The notes beneath the pieces are model-generated. The model ran no database searches and had not been told where the DNA came from. It saw nothing but the letters and a program-made list of their open reading frames with translations. Of a DNA stretch of 64,000 nucleotides, positions 40,166 through 48,481 are shown piece by piece (the first letter of the stretch is position 1; the number at the start of each line of letters is the position of its first letter). The DNA comes from RH-AL1 sp965198485. Lineage in GTDB: Bacteria > Pseudomonadota > Alphaproteobacteria > Rhizobiales > Beijerinckiaceae. The stretch spans positions 1-64,000 of the forward strand of contig CBDAPQ010000006.1 of NCBI GenBank assembly GCA_965198485.1. Direction: 5' to 3'. The translations under genes were made by a program, and so were the position numbers.

Positions 40166-40246
40166 ACGGCAGCCGTGGCAGCCCTGGCAGCCCTGGCAGG
40201 CAGGACCGCCAGGGCGGCCATGTCGGACGGGGCGTTCATGGCTGCC
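40166..40246. repeat. 9-bp repeat array B (9 units)
   Basis: Consecutive 9-mers such as ACGGCAGCC, GTGGCAGCC, CTGGCAGCC, CTGGCAGGC, AGGACCGCC, AGGGCGGCC and ATGGCTGCC. The repeats keep perfect 9-bp phase with diverged units inside. Likely binding sites of the small ParA partner. Confidence 0.7.
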
Positions 40247-40354
40247 GCGTGTTCGCTGACAGATGCGGTCGCGCCTTCAGCTCGCATCTACACCGGAATC
40301 GCGCCGAAGGCCCTCTCTCAAGCTATTATGCGCCGGGCATCGCGGCCGGAATTC

Positions 40355-40462
40355 AGCAGCCAGGGCGGCCACGGCGGCCAGGTCAGCCAAGGCAGCCACG
40401 TCAGCAAAGGCAGCCACGCTGGCCAGGGCAGCCACGTACGACACGACAGCCATGGCGGACGG
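40355..40462. repeat. 9-bp repeat array C (12 units)
   Basis: Twelve 9-mers in unbroken phase, including GGCGGCCAC, GGCGGCCAG, GTCAGCCAA, GGCAGCCAC (three times), GCTGGCCAG and GACAGCCAT. Consensus GGCAGCCAC. This is the clearest of the four arrays. Confidence 0.78.
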
Positions 40463-40595
40463 GAACGCCAGGTCTGCCGCGATCATAGCCGACTGTCGCT
40501 CGCTGGCGCTCTCAGACTGAGAGGACACAGACCCAGGGGCTGTTCGAGGCGGCCTCACTCCAAGGATTAACCCGGTGTTCACCATGATCGCTTAG

Positions 40596-40676
40596 GGCAG
40601 ACGTGGCAGCCACGAACGCCTTGGCCGACATGGCGGCCATGACCGTCAGGGCAGCCACGGCAGACGTGGCGGACAT
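40596..40676. repeat. 9-bp repeat array D (9 units) just upstream of parA
   Basis: 9-mers GGCAGACGT, GGCAGCCAC, GAACGCCTT, GGCCGACAT, GGCGGCCAT, GACCGTCAG, GGCAGCCAC, GGCAGACGT, GGCGGACAT. It ends 45 bases before parA. Direct-repeat centromeres of small ParA systems lie in this position and double as operators. Confidence 0.75.
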
Positions 40677-40721
40677 GAAGTCTTGCTACTAAGGTGCGTT
40701 GGTCGGAAGGGAAGGGGCCAG

Positions 40722-41408
40722 ATGCCCGTAATCGCGTTCGTCTCCCCCAAGGGAGGCGTCGGAAAGACGACCTCCGCTCTGCTGCTGGCGACCGAGCTTG
40801 CTGAGCAGGGGTCAAGCCATGTGACGATCGTCGACGCCGATCCCAACCTGCCCATCCACAAATGGAGCAAGCTGCCCGGCGTCCCCAGGAACATGGACGT
40901 GGTGGCCGACGTGGGAGAGTCGACCATCGTTGACGCCATCGACGATGCCCGCAGGCGGGCGCCTTTCGTCATCGTTGACCTCGAAGGGGCGGCGTCGAGC
41001 CGGGTGACGCACGCCGTGTCGATGGCCGATCTGGTCCTGATTCCGATCCAGGCGTCGGTGCTGGATGCGGACCAGGCGGCGCGGGCCATCAAGCTGATCC
41101 GCATGACGGGGAAGTCTCAGGGGCGCATCATCCCGCACGCCATCGTCTTCACCCGCGTCGCCGCGGCGAATTCGATCCGGACAAGGAACTTCAAGGCGAT
41201 CGCCGCCCAGTTTGAGGAGGCCAACATCCCGTCGCTGCATACGGCAATCGCGGAGCGCGAAGCGTACCGGAGCCTCTTCAGCCACGGGGGAACCCTCTCG
41301 GGTCTTGATCCGACCCTGGTCTCTTCGCTGAAGACGGCGCGGGAAAACGCGCAGGCCCTCGCGAGCGAGGTGATCCACATGCTCAAGCAAGCAAAGGTAG
41401 CCGCGTAA
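40722..41408 (+). CDS. parA: ParA-family partition ATPase (small, type Ib-like)
   Basis: 228 residues from ATG 40722, with GAAGGGAAGGGG upstream; the frame opens 13 codons earlier. It has the deviant Walker A KGGVGKTT at residues 10-17, DADPN and VIVDLEGAAS. There is no N-terminal DNA-binding extension, so it belongs to the small ParA group whose partners are short ribbon-helix-helix proteins. It would move plasmid copies apart by forming gradients on the nucleoid. The stop overlaps the next gene (TAATG). Four arrays of 9-bp repeats, a likely centromere, lie around repA and in front of this gene. Confidence 0.9.
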   Translation: MPVIAFVSPKGGVGKTTSALLLATELAEQGSSHVTIVDADPNLPIHKWSKLPGVPRNMDVVADVGESTIVDAIDDARRRAPFVIVDLEGAASSRVTHAVSMADLVLIPIQASVLDADQAARAIKLIRMTGKSQGRIIPHAIVFTRVAAANSIRTRNFKAIAAQFEEANIPSLHTAIAEREAYRSLFSHGGTLSGLDPTLVSSLKTARENAQALASEVIHMLKQAKVAA

Positions 41409-41767
41409 TGCCGACCGCTGCAGCCTCCAAGCCGGCCTTCGCCGGACTCAACCTCGCCGATGACCTGAGGGATTTCGAGGTAGAGCAAGCGCCCGACCAT
41501 CGGCCAAAGCCTGATGCGGCCGCGCTAGCCGACGTCAGCGAGCGCGCCGGCTTCCCGTCGCGCGAGCCCAAGCCCTCCAAGCCTCCACCCGCACCCGTCC
41601 GGGAGGTCCTCTATGGAGAGCGATTGACGCTTCGCGTGACCAGGAAGGACCGCGAGCGCTTCGACGAAATCGTCTATCGCCTTCGCGGCGCCAACGGCGA
41701 AGCCTTCGCCCGCGTCCTCGACGCCTTCGAGTTGCAGGAGAAGGCCGCGAAGAGGGGAGGGGAGTAG
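41408..41767 (+). CDS. small ParA partner, likely centromere-binding protein
   Basis: A 119-residue protein whose ATG overlaps the parA stop. The N-terminal 70 residues look disordered and proline-rich, a common ParA-interacting type. The C-terminal part LYGERLTLRVTRKDRERFDEI and VYRLRGANGEAFARVLDAF has a beta-strand followed by two helices, consistent with a ribbon-helix-helix dimer. Coupling to parA and the absence of any other ParB-like gene nearby make it the best candidate to bind the 9-bp repeats. GGGGAGGG at 41754 is in its last codons. Identity as ParB is functional inference. Confidence 0.7.
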   Translation: MPTAAASKPAFAGLNLADDLRDFEVEQAPDHRPKPDAAALADVSERAGFPSREPKPSKPPPAPVREVLYGERLTLRVTRKDRERFDEIVYRLRGANGEAFARVLDAFELQEKAAKRGGE

Positions 41768-41819
41768 CCCTCCTAGTGTAAAAACTAGCCGTTTTCTCAC
41801 GTCATGCGATACTGGCGAG

Positions 41820-42374
41820 ATGAGAGCGCCGCGCCGCCAACTGCAAGCCTTCCGCCGCGGTGGGACAACCACATCGGCGGGATTGATCGCGACAGTAGTG
41901 CTCGTAGCCGCCGTTATCGCCAGCTTCGGCGCCAGAGCCGAGTTCCTCGTCAACGACTCGTCTAGCGAGCCCCCAGGGCTGTACGCGCGCTCCGCATCAC
42001 CGGTGGAGCCGGGGGCCGTCATCGCCTTCAAGACGCCGCCTGCGGCTTTCCCGTACGCCGATCGGCGGCTGGCCTACCTGCACACGCGTCCCCTCCTCAA
42101 AGCCGTCGTCGCAGGACCCGGCGACGCGGTCTGTACGGCCGGCGACGTCCTGCAGGTCAACGGCGTGCGATTGGCGAAGATCGCGTCGATGGACTCGGAA
42201 GGCCGCGTCCTGCCGCGGTGGCGAGGGTGCCGCAGTCTCGCGCCGGACGAGCTGTTCGTGTTCTCCGACCGCATCCCCAATTCGTTCGACAGCCGCTACT
42301 ACGGGCCCATCTCGCGGCGGGCGGTGCTCGGAGTCTACAGGCTTGTCGCACCTTTGCCGTGGATCGCCTCCTGA
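41820..42374 (+). CDS. traF: TraF-type S26 signal peptidase for pilin maturation
   Basis: A 184-residue membrane-anchored serine peptidase. An N-terminal hydrophobic helix (LIATVVLVAAVIASFG) is followed by the TraF motif N45-D-S-S-S49-E-P-P-G-L-Y55, with S49 as nucleophile, and KAVVAGPGD with K94 as the general base. The C-terminal SRYYGPIS is also conserved. TraF proteases process the TrbC pilin and, in RP4, help its cyclisation. It overlaps the next gene by one base (TGATG). Its target trbC is 37 kb away in the same replicon. Confidence 0.9.
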   Translation: MRAPRRQLQAFRRGGTTTSAGLIATVVLVAAVIASFGARAEFLVNDSSSEPPGLYARSASPVEPGAVIAFKTPPAAFPYADRRLAYLHTRPLLKAVVAGPGDAVCTAGDVLQVNGVRLAKIASMDSEGRVLPRWRGCRSLAPDELFVFSDRIPNSFDSRYYGPISRRAVLGVYRLVAPLPWIAS

Positions 42375-43138
42375 TGGACCCGTCGGCCCTCGCGGGGCTC
42401 TGCGCCCTTCTGTCTCGCGCCGACGGCCCGAGCGCGCAGGCGCTTCGCCTGGGCTGCGCCGCAGGTCCGTCGGCGACCTCGCCCGCCCGCCCCCAACCCT
42501 CCGCCGCTGTCGCCCGCCTGATCGGCCCGGAGGCCCGCGAAGCGATCGCCCGGGTGAGTTTCGCCGAGGCCGGGAACCAGGGCGACTCGGGCTTGGCCGG
42601 GGTGGTCTACACGATCCTCAACCGGCTGCAGGACGGGCGCTGGGGCGGTAGCGTCGATGCTGTTGTCAACGCCCGTGGACAGTTCGAGCCCGTGACGCGA
42701 GCTGGGGGCGACTGGCGTCGCCTGCCCGCCCTTTCGCCCGCCCAGCTAGCGCGTATCGACACCATCCTGAACCTGGCCATGGACGGGCGTCTCCCCGACC
42801 TGACGAACGGCGCCAAGTTCTTTCAGAACCCCGTGATCGTCGCGCGCCGGGAGGGCGCCGGGCAGGTGTCGCCGGGGCTCGTCGACTTCGGCGGCTCCCC
42901 CGCATCGGCGGTCATCGGAGCGCATCGCTTCTACGTCTCAGCGAAGAGGGGAGGGGGGTCGAAAACCCGCGGGAAGGCCGTCTCTCCCGGCCCAGCTGTC
43001 GCGCCATCGAGCGCGCTCATCGTCGGGGAAAATCGAGTGCCACCCTCCGGCGAACGCGATGCGCGCGCGACGCCGGCGGACCCGTCCCATGCCCTGTTCG
43101 TCGGCGTGGATGGGCGCGTGGGAGACGGTCCGCGGTGA
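42374..43138 (+). CDS. cell-wall hydrolase (SleB-like), VirB1-type role
   Basis: 254 residues from ATG 42374. The central part is a Hydrolase_2/SleB-like domain: AREAIARVSFAEAGNQGDSGLAGVVYTILNRLQ and VNARGQFEPV, with E of FAEAG as the probable catalytic residue. A short alanine-rich N-terminus precedes it and a disordered tail follows. It would cut peptidoglycan locally to make room for the secretion channel, the job of VirB1 in other systems. No clear signal peptide is visible, so its export route is uncertain. It sits between traF and the relaxase block. GGGGAGGG octamer lies at 42948 in plus orientation. Confidence 0.8.
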   Translation: MDPSALAGLCALLSRADGPSAQALRLGCAAGPSATSPARPQPSAAVARLIGPEAREAIARVSFAEAGNQGDSGLAGVVYTILNRLQDGRWGGSVDAVVNARGQFEPVTRAGGDWRRLPALSPAQLARIDTILNLAMDGRLPDLTNGAKFFQNPVIVARREGAGQVSPGLVDFGGSPASAVIGAHRFYVSAKRGGGSKTRGKAVSPGPAVAPSSALIVGENRVPPSGERDARATPADPSHALFVGVDGRVGDGPR

Positions 43139-43180
43139 CGGCGCGGACGTAACCGCGCCGCCGGTCCGCCGCCGCCTCAG

Positions 43181-43819
43181 CTAGGCGGATAGTTCGAGCG
43201 GGTCGGCCTCGTCCGGGCCGGCATCTGGCTCGGAGCCGAGTGCGCCGACGAGGACCTTGGCGTCGTCGCCTGCGATTTTCAGCGCTTGGGGAAGCGCCTC
43301 GTCCAGAGGCCCTCCAGGCCTCAAGGGGAGGGGAGCGTTGCCGAGGAGATCTCGCACCGTCAGGCGGTCCCGGACCGCTTCGACCCGGCGATCCAGGACC
43401 TCGATCAGGGCCGAGAACAGCTCCGTCTCGCCAGCGGCGATCCCGTCGATGAGCTCGGCCAGAAGCGCGCCGCCGATGATGATCTTGCCCCGCGTCTCTC
43501 GCTTGCGCCGGTCGATCGACCAGAGCGCCTCGAGCCGTTCGACCCGCGCTTTCAGCACCGCCAGGCGTTCGGCGTCGTCTGAGATATCCTCCAACGGACG
43601 AATGTGGCGTCCCCCGTGCACGCCCTGCCGGCCATGCTCCCGCAGCGCGAGGTCGAGTTCGACGAGCCGGGCTTTCAATGCGGCCTCGCGATCGAGGCCC
43701 TGATGCGCCGTCCTCTCGTCGGCGCGAGCGGCCCAAAGCGCCTTGCGACGCTCCTTCTGGGCGTCTGACCGGGGCCGGTACTTAGAAGGGCGGGAATTCC
43801 GGCGACGTTTGTCCGCCAT
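43181..43819 (-). CDS. traD: small TraD-like conjugal transfer accessory protein
   Basis: A 212-residue basic protein on the minus strand, opposite to the relaxase gene. It has a long charged N-terminal half and then RRKRETRGKIIIGGALLAELIDG, the TraD/MobC-like signature of small oriT-associated proteins (RKxxTRxKIxxGG). It likely binds near oriT and helps the relaxase. This TraD is unrelated to the F-plasmid coupling protein of the same name. It is divergent from the relaxase across 233 bp that hold a candidate oriT. GGGGAGGG at 43325 is on the plus strand, opposite to this gene's sense. Confidence 0.75.
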   Translation of the reverse strand: MADKRRRNSRPSKYRPRSDAQKERRKALWAARADERTAHQGLDREAALKARLVELDLALREHGRQGVHGGRHIRPLEDISDDAERLAVLKARVERLEALWSIDRRKRETRGKIIIGGALLAELIDGIAAGETELFSALIEVLDRRVEAVRDRLTVRDLLGNAPLPLRPGGPLDEALPQALKIAGDDAKVLVGALGSEPDAGPDEADPLELSA

Positions 43820-43993
43820 GTCACGTGCCCATCAGCCAGCAAGATCGCACCTCGCGTGATTTTCCTAGCGCTTTATCACTTGGCGGTCCATGGTTGCCGT
43901 GCAGTTTGGGAGCAATGGCGCATATACGGGTCGAGAGGGCTACGCCCATCGACCCTGGCGCCCGGTTTCCAACCCGCCCGGAAATCGGGTGAG

Positions 43994-44010
43994 CCAAGGG
44001 CGGAGCCCTT
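43994..44010. other. candidate oriT nick region
   Basis: CCAAGGGCGGA begins at 43994 and continues into an AAGGGC-gga-GCCCTT dyad (43996-44010). It resembles the Q-type nick region core CCAAGGGCGCA known from Ti plasmids and RSF1010-type origins, with one mismatch. It lies in the traD-relaxase gap, 43 bases before the relaxase start, where oriT is expected. Confidence 0.45.
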
Positions 44011-44052
44011 AGCGATCCCAGCCGGCCCAGAGGTTCAGATCAGGGGCGAGGC

Positions 44053-45549
44053 ATGGCGTCCTTCCTTTGCCAGGTTCAGACGATCCAGCGCTCGCAGGGG
44101 CGGTCCGCCGTCGCGGCCGCGGCCTATCGGAGCGGGCAGTCCCTGGTCGACGAGCGGCTGGCCATGGAGTTCGATTTCGCCCGCAAGGAGGGGATCGAGT
44201 TCAGCGAGATCATGCTTCCGCGCGAGGCGCCGGCGACCTTCGCGGACCGGGCGACCCTCTGGAACGCGGCCGAGCGCCGGGAGACCCGCAAGGACGGGGT
44301 GCCCGCCCGGGAGGTCCTCCTGGCGCTTCCCCACGAGCTTGATTTCGCGCAGCGCCGAACCTTGGTCCGCGCCTTCGTCGCCGGCCACATCACCGCCCGC
44401 GGCATGGTCGCCGACATCGCCATGCACGAGCCGGGAAGGGGAGGGGACGAGCGCAATTTCCACGCTCACATCCTGGTGACGACCCGCCGCATCGGGCCCG
44501 ATGGGCTGGGGGTGAAGGACCCCTCCTGGTGGAGCCCGCGGCTGGTCCGCGAGTGGCGGTCGGGATGGGCCGACATCCAGAACCAACACCTGCGGCGCCA
44601 CCTCGGCCCGCAGGCTCCGCAGGTGTCGCATCTCAGCCTCTCCGAGCGAGGGGAAAGCCGCACGCCCACCCAACATCTAGGCCCCGCGGCAACCGCCTTG
44701 GAGCGGCGAGGACGGCGCACCGAGAGGGGCGATCGCAACCGCGATGCGACGGCCAGGAACCGGCTCGCCGACAGCCTCCGGCGCGACTACTCCGACACCG
44801 CCGACCGCATCGCCTTCCGCGCGCCGATGATCGATGCGGCCGTCGAGACGCTGATCGCCGAAGGCGCGCGCGTCAGGGCGGAGCTGGCGGGCGAGCGCGC
44901 GGCGTTCCAGGCGCAGCGGGAGCAGCTCGCGCCGTCGGTCGCGCCGTCCAAGAAGCAGGTGGAGCTTGAGCTTATGGGGACGCTCGCCGCCGACCGCGCG
45001 CGCGCGCGGGCCGCCCAGGCGCGCACCGAGGAACGCGTTGCGAAGACGCGGAGCCGGCGCTTCGGGCTCGTCGCTTGGATCCGGCATCCCGCGCGCATGA
45101 TCTGGGCCAAACACGCCGAGCTGAACGCCCTGGCGCGAGCTCGAAAGGCGGTGCGGGCGGCCGACCAGAACGTGCTCGAGAGGCAGGCCTGGCTCCGATC
45201 CCCCACAGGGCTCGCGGCCGTCGCCGCGCGCCGGCAGCCAGGGATCGACGCGGCCGCCGACGCAGCGCAGACGCGGCGCACGCTCGAGCGCAAGATCAAG
45301 CGGATCGACCGTCGGCTCGAGGCCTCGGAGCGGACGCTGAAAGACCTGATCGTGGCGCAGGAACTCGGCTCTAAGAGGCTCCGCGTTCCGAGCCGATCGC
45401 CCGACGCGACACGGTTCATCCGCGACGTCGGGACCTCGGCGCGCGAAGCGGTCTTCCGTCATCCCGCCCCCGCCCAGCGCCAGGCGATCGAGCGCCTCAG
45501 CCGGGGACAGGGTCGGTCGATGGCCCGCTCGCTCTTCCCGGGCCGTTAG
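44053..45549 (+). CDS. MobA/MobL (MobQ-type) conjugative relaxase
   Basis: A 498-residue relaxase. Motif I has AAAAYRSGQSLVDE, with Y25 as the candidate DNA-cleaving tyrosine, and motif III has NFHAHILVTTRRI with the metal-binding histidines H137 and H139. The C-terminal half is a long charged coiled coil without helicase motifs, so it is a single-domain relaxase with a helical tail. It would nick oriT, stay covalently attached to the T-strand, and be led to TraG. traG begins 6 bases after its stop. In many related elements a Ti-type TraA with helicase domain occupies this place, so this shorter type is notable. Confidence 0.9.
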   Translation: MASFLCQVQTIQRSQGRSAVAAAAYRSGQSLVDERLAMEFDFARKEGIEFSEIMLPREAPATFADRATLWNAAERRETRKDGVPAREVLLALPHELDFAQRRTLVRAFVAGHITARGMVADIAMHEPGRGGDERNFHAHILVTTRRIGPDGLGVKDPSWWSPRLVREWRSGWADIQNQHLRRHLGPQAPQVSHLSLSERGESRTPTQHLGPAATALERRGRRTERGDRNRDATARNRLADSLRRDYSDTADRIAFRAPMIDAAVETLIAEGARVRAELAGERAAFQAQREQLAPSVAPSKKQVELELMGTLAADRARARAAQARTEERVAKTRSRRFGLVAWIRHPARMIWAKHAELNALARARKAVRAADQNVLERQAWLRSPTGLAAVAARRQPGIDAAADAAQTRRTLERKIKRIDRRLEASERTLKDLIVAQELGSKRLRVPSRSPDATRFIRDVGTSAREAVFRHPAPAQRQAIERLSRGQGRSMARSLFPGR

Positions 45550-45555
45550 CACCCG

Positions 45556-47511
45556 ATGTCATCCTCGACCCGCTCGCGTCTCATCCTCCTGCTCGCGCTT
45601 GCGGCGGTGCTGGTGGGGCTGTGGACGGCGACGCAAGAGGTCGCGGCCGCCTTCCGCTATCCTCAGGAGTTCGGGCGCGGCTGGGCGGATTTCGGAGCGC
45701 TGCGCCTCTATCCCCCTTGGGCGATCTGCGGGTGGTACGTTCGCTACGAGCGCGGCTATTCCCGCGCCTTCGACCTGGCGTGCCTCTGGGGCCTCGCCGC
45801 CGGCCTCCTGCCGATCATCGTCGCCATCCGCCTGGGCCGGGGGCGGCGCGCGCCAGCGGCCTTCGGCGCCGCCGCCTGGGCGACGCGCGCCGACATTGCG
45901 CGAGCCGGCCTGACCGACGCGCGCCGCCGCGTGCAGGGACGCGTGCTCGGCCGCTTCGGCGGTCGCTACCTGACCTACAACGGGATCGAGCACGCCATCA
46001 TCGTCGGCGCCTCGCGCAGCGGGAAAGGCGCTGGCCATGTCGTGCCCACGCTCGTCGCCTGGCCGCACAGCGTCTTCGTCTACGACCGCAAGGGCGAGCT
46101 CTGGCACATCACCGCCGACCATCGGAAGCGGTTCAGCCACGTATTCTACTTCGCGCCCACTGACCCGGACACCGTCCGCTGGAACCCGCTCTTCGAGGTC
46201 CGCAAGGGCGTCATGGAGATCGCCGACATCCAGAACGTCGTGGGGATCCTCGTGGACCCGCTCGGCCGCAAGGCGGGGGACCTCAACTTCTGGGACCAGA
46301 GCGCGACGGACTTCTTCACCGCCGTGATCCTCCACGTCCTCTACAGCGAACCGGACGAGAGGAAGAACCTCGCGCAGGTGAGGCGCCTCCTCATCAACAT
46401 CGAGCCGACCCTGCACGCGATGATGAACACCGCGCACCGCCCCAGGCCGGACCTCCATGCCCCGGACGGCCTGTGCCGCGGGCCGGACGGCGAACCCATC
46501 CCGGAGGCGCACCCGGAGGTGCTCTTGGGCGCCCGCGCCTTGGACAGCATGGACGAGCGGGTGAAGTCGAACGTGCTCGCGACCTGCCGAGCCTCGCTCT
46601 CCCTATGGGCCGATCCCCTGGTCGAGTACGCCACCAGCTGGTCGGACTTCTCGATCGGCGACCTCGTCTGCTCCGAGGCGCCCGTCAGCTTCTACATCAT
46701 CACGCCTCAGGCCCACGCCGACCGTCTGGCGTTCCTCGTGCGCGTGTTCACGCGCCAGACCATCAACAGCCTCATGGAGAACGAGCATCTCGACAGCCGC
46801 CGTCGCCGCAAGCTGCACCGGCTCCTCCTCCTGCTCGACGAATTTCCAAAGCTCGGCGCGCTCCCGTTCCTGGAAAACGCGATGGGCGAGATGGCCAGCT
46901 ACGGGATCACCGCCCACCTGATCTGCCAGAGCTTCAACGACGTCTTCTCCAAGTACGGCGACAAGACCCCGCTGTTCGACAACATGCACATCACCGCGGC
47001 CTTCGCCACGTCCGAGCCGACGAGCATCGAGAAGGTGACGCGGCGTGCGGGGAAGGCGCTCGAGCTCCGGGACAGCTACAGCGATCCTCGGACCCTGTTC
47101 GGAAGGGCGCACCGGTCGACGTCGCAGTCGGAGCAACAGCGGTACATCCTCTCCGAGGAGGACGTGCGAGGCTTGGACGATCGCAAGCAGTTCCTGTTCG
47201 TCAACAACACCAAGCCCATCGTCGCCGAGAAGATCCGCTATTATGAGGAGCCGTTCTTCAAGGCGCGGACGGGCGACTATTACCACGGCGTCCTCGCCAA
47301 GCACGTCCAGAAGCCGGGCAAGGCCGATTTGCCGGGACCGGCTCGGATCGATTGGCTCGGGATCACCGCCTTGAGCGCGGCGGCCCCCTACGAAGGCGTG
47401 CGCGCCTCGTCGAGCCGGGTCGTAGAGGCGAGCCTGGCCATCGAGCCGGACGACTATCTCGAACCCTCCAGCGTCCAAGCCGAGCGCGCGCACGACGACG
47501 GGCTGCTCTGA
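45556..47511 (+). CDS. traG: TraG/VirD4 type IV coupling protein
   Basis: A 651-residue membrane ATPase. Two N-terminal membrane helices (LILLLALAAVLVGLW and LACLWGLAAGLLPIIVAI) precede a RecA-like motor with Walker A GASRSGKG at residues 151-158 and Walker B LLLLLDEFPK near 420-430. SFNDVFSKYGDKTPLFDNM and RYILSEEDVRGLD are TraG-family segments. It links the relaxase-DNA complex to the Trb channel. Length is standard. trbB follows 5 bases after its stop, and the relaxase precedes it, so relaxase, coupling protein and VirB11 ATPase form one operon. Confidence 0.93.
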   Translation: MSSSTRSRLILLLALAAVLVGLWTATQEVAAAFRYPQEFGRGWADFGALRLYPPWAICGWYVRYERGYSRAFDLACLWGLAAGLLPIIVAIRLGRGRRAPAAFGAAAWATRADIARAGLTDARRRVQGRVLGRFGGRYLTYNGIEHAIIVGASRSGKGAGHVVPTLVAWPHSVFVYDRKGELWHITADHRKRFSHVFYFAPTDPDTVRWNPLFEVRKGVMEIADIQNVVGILVDPLGRKAGDLNFWDQSATDFFTAVILHVLYSEPDERKNLAQVRRLLINIEPTLHAMMNTAHRPRPDLHAPDGLCRGPDGEPIPEAHPEVLLGARALDSMDERVKSNVLATCRASLSLWADPLVEYATSWSDFSIGDLVCSEAPVSFYIITPQAHADRLAFLVRVFTRQTINSLMENEHLDSRRRRKLHRLLLLLDEFPKLGALPFLENAMGEMASYGITAHLICQSFNDVFSKYGDKTPLFDNMHITAAFATSEPTSIEKVTRRAGKALELRDSYSDPRTLFGRAHRSTSQSEQQRYILSEEDVRGLDDRKQFLFVNNTKPIVAEKIRYYEEPFFKARTGDYYHGVLAKHVQKPGKADLPGPARIDWLGITALSAAAPYEGVRASSSRVVEASLAIEPDDYLEPSSVQAERAHDDGLL

Positions 47512-47516
47512 CCGCC

Positions 47517-48464
47517 ATGACCTCCCCCTCTATCGTCAGCGACAGAAAGGTGGCGGCGCTGCGCCAAGCCATGGGCCCTGTGATCGCCCAGGCCCTGGCC
47601 GACCGGCTCGTCGTCGAGGTTATGGTCAACCCTGACGGTCGGATCTGGGTCGACCGGATAGGGGAGGGGAGGTCCTTCACCGGAGAAGTGCTGGCGTCGG
47701 ATGACGCCAACCGCATCCTGCGCCTCCTGGCGGACCACGCCGGGGAGGTGGTGACGCGCGACCGGCCCCGGGTCAGCGCCACGCTGCCGCAAACCGGAGA
47801 GCGCTTCCAGGGCGTGTTCATGCCCCTAGTCTCCAGTCCGACCTTCGCGATCCGCAAGCGGCCCGAGGTCGTGTTCGACCTCGCCGACTACGTTGAGCGC
47901 GGCGCCATGGACGAGGCGATGGCCGATCGCCTCCGGGCGGCGGTGGCCGAGAAGCGCAACATCCTCGTGGCCGGGGGGACGGGCTCGGGAAAAACCACGT
48001 TGGCCAACGCACTTCTCGCCGAACCGGCCTTCGCCCTCGACCGCGTCGTCATCATCGAGGACACGGCGGAACTCCAATGCGCCGCCGCCGACCGCGTGGA
48101 GCTCTTGACCAAGCGCATCGAGCCCGCCGTGACCATGGCCGATCTCGTTCGCGATACGCTGCGGCTGCGGCCGGACCGCATCGTGATCGGCGAGGTGCGA
48201 GACGGTTCGGCGCTGGACCTCCTCAAGGCGTGGAACACGGGGCATCCGGGCGGGCTGGCCACCATTCACGCCAACAGCGCCCACGAGGCGCTGAGCCGGC
48301 TGGAGGATCTCATCGGGGAAGTGACACAGAGGATCCCGTACCGGGCGATCGCCGCCGCCATCAACATCGTGGTATTCATCCAGCGAACGGGGGCGGGGCG
48401 CCGCGTCCGCTCCGTGTCGAAGGTTCGCGGTTGGGGGCCGGACGGCTACGATCTGGAAGACTGA
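47517..48464 (+). CDS. trbB: TrbB/VirB11 hexameric secretion ATPase
   Basis: About 315 residues from ATG 47517. Hallmarks are Walker A GGTGSGKT at 153-160, VVIIEDTAELQ, the arginine-rich RDTLRLRPDRIVIGEVRDGSALD and the His-box GHPGGLATIHANSA. TrbB energises pilus biogenesis together with TrbE. In RP4 and most ICEs trbB is the first gene of the trb cluster; here it lies 42 kb from trbC and behind traG. All remaining mating-pair genes are therefore present but in two separated blocks. Confidence 0.93.
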   Translation: MTSPSIVSDRKVAALRQAMGPVIAQALADRLVVEVMVNPDGRIWVDRIGEGRSFTGEVLASDDANRILRLLADHAGEVVTRDRPRVSATLPQTGERFQGVFMPLVSSPTFAIRKRPEVVFDLADYVERGAMDEAMADRLRAAVAEKRNILVAGGTGSGKTTLANALLAEPAFALDRVVIIEDTAELQCAAADRVELLTKRIEPAVTMADLVRDTLRLRPDRIVIGEVRDGSALDLLKAWNTGHPGGLATIHANSAHEALSRLEDLIGEVTQRIPYRAIAAAINIVVFIQRTGAGRRVRSVSKVRGWGPDGYDLED

Positions 48465-48481
48465 CCAGACCGTCAGGACCG

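Noticed and set aside
39632..40570. A 312-residue plus-strand frame across the iterons and 9-bp repeats
   Set aside because: Its sequence is mostly translation of the repeats (G-S-H and G-G-H steps) with no recognisable domain and no good ribosome-binding site; the DNA repeats explain it.
40277..40585. Minus-strand frame rich in alanine and valine over array C
   Set aside because: The regular three-residue pattern is the 9-bp repeat read as codons, not a protein signal.
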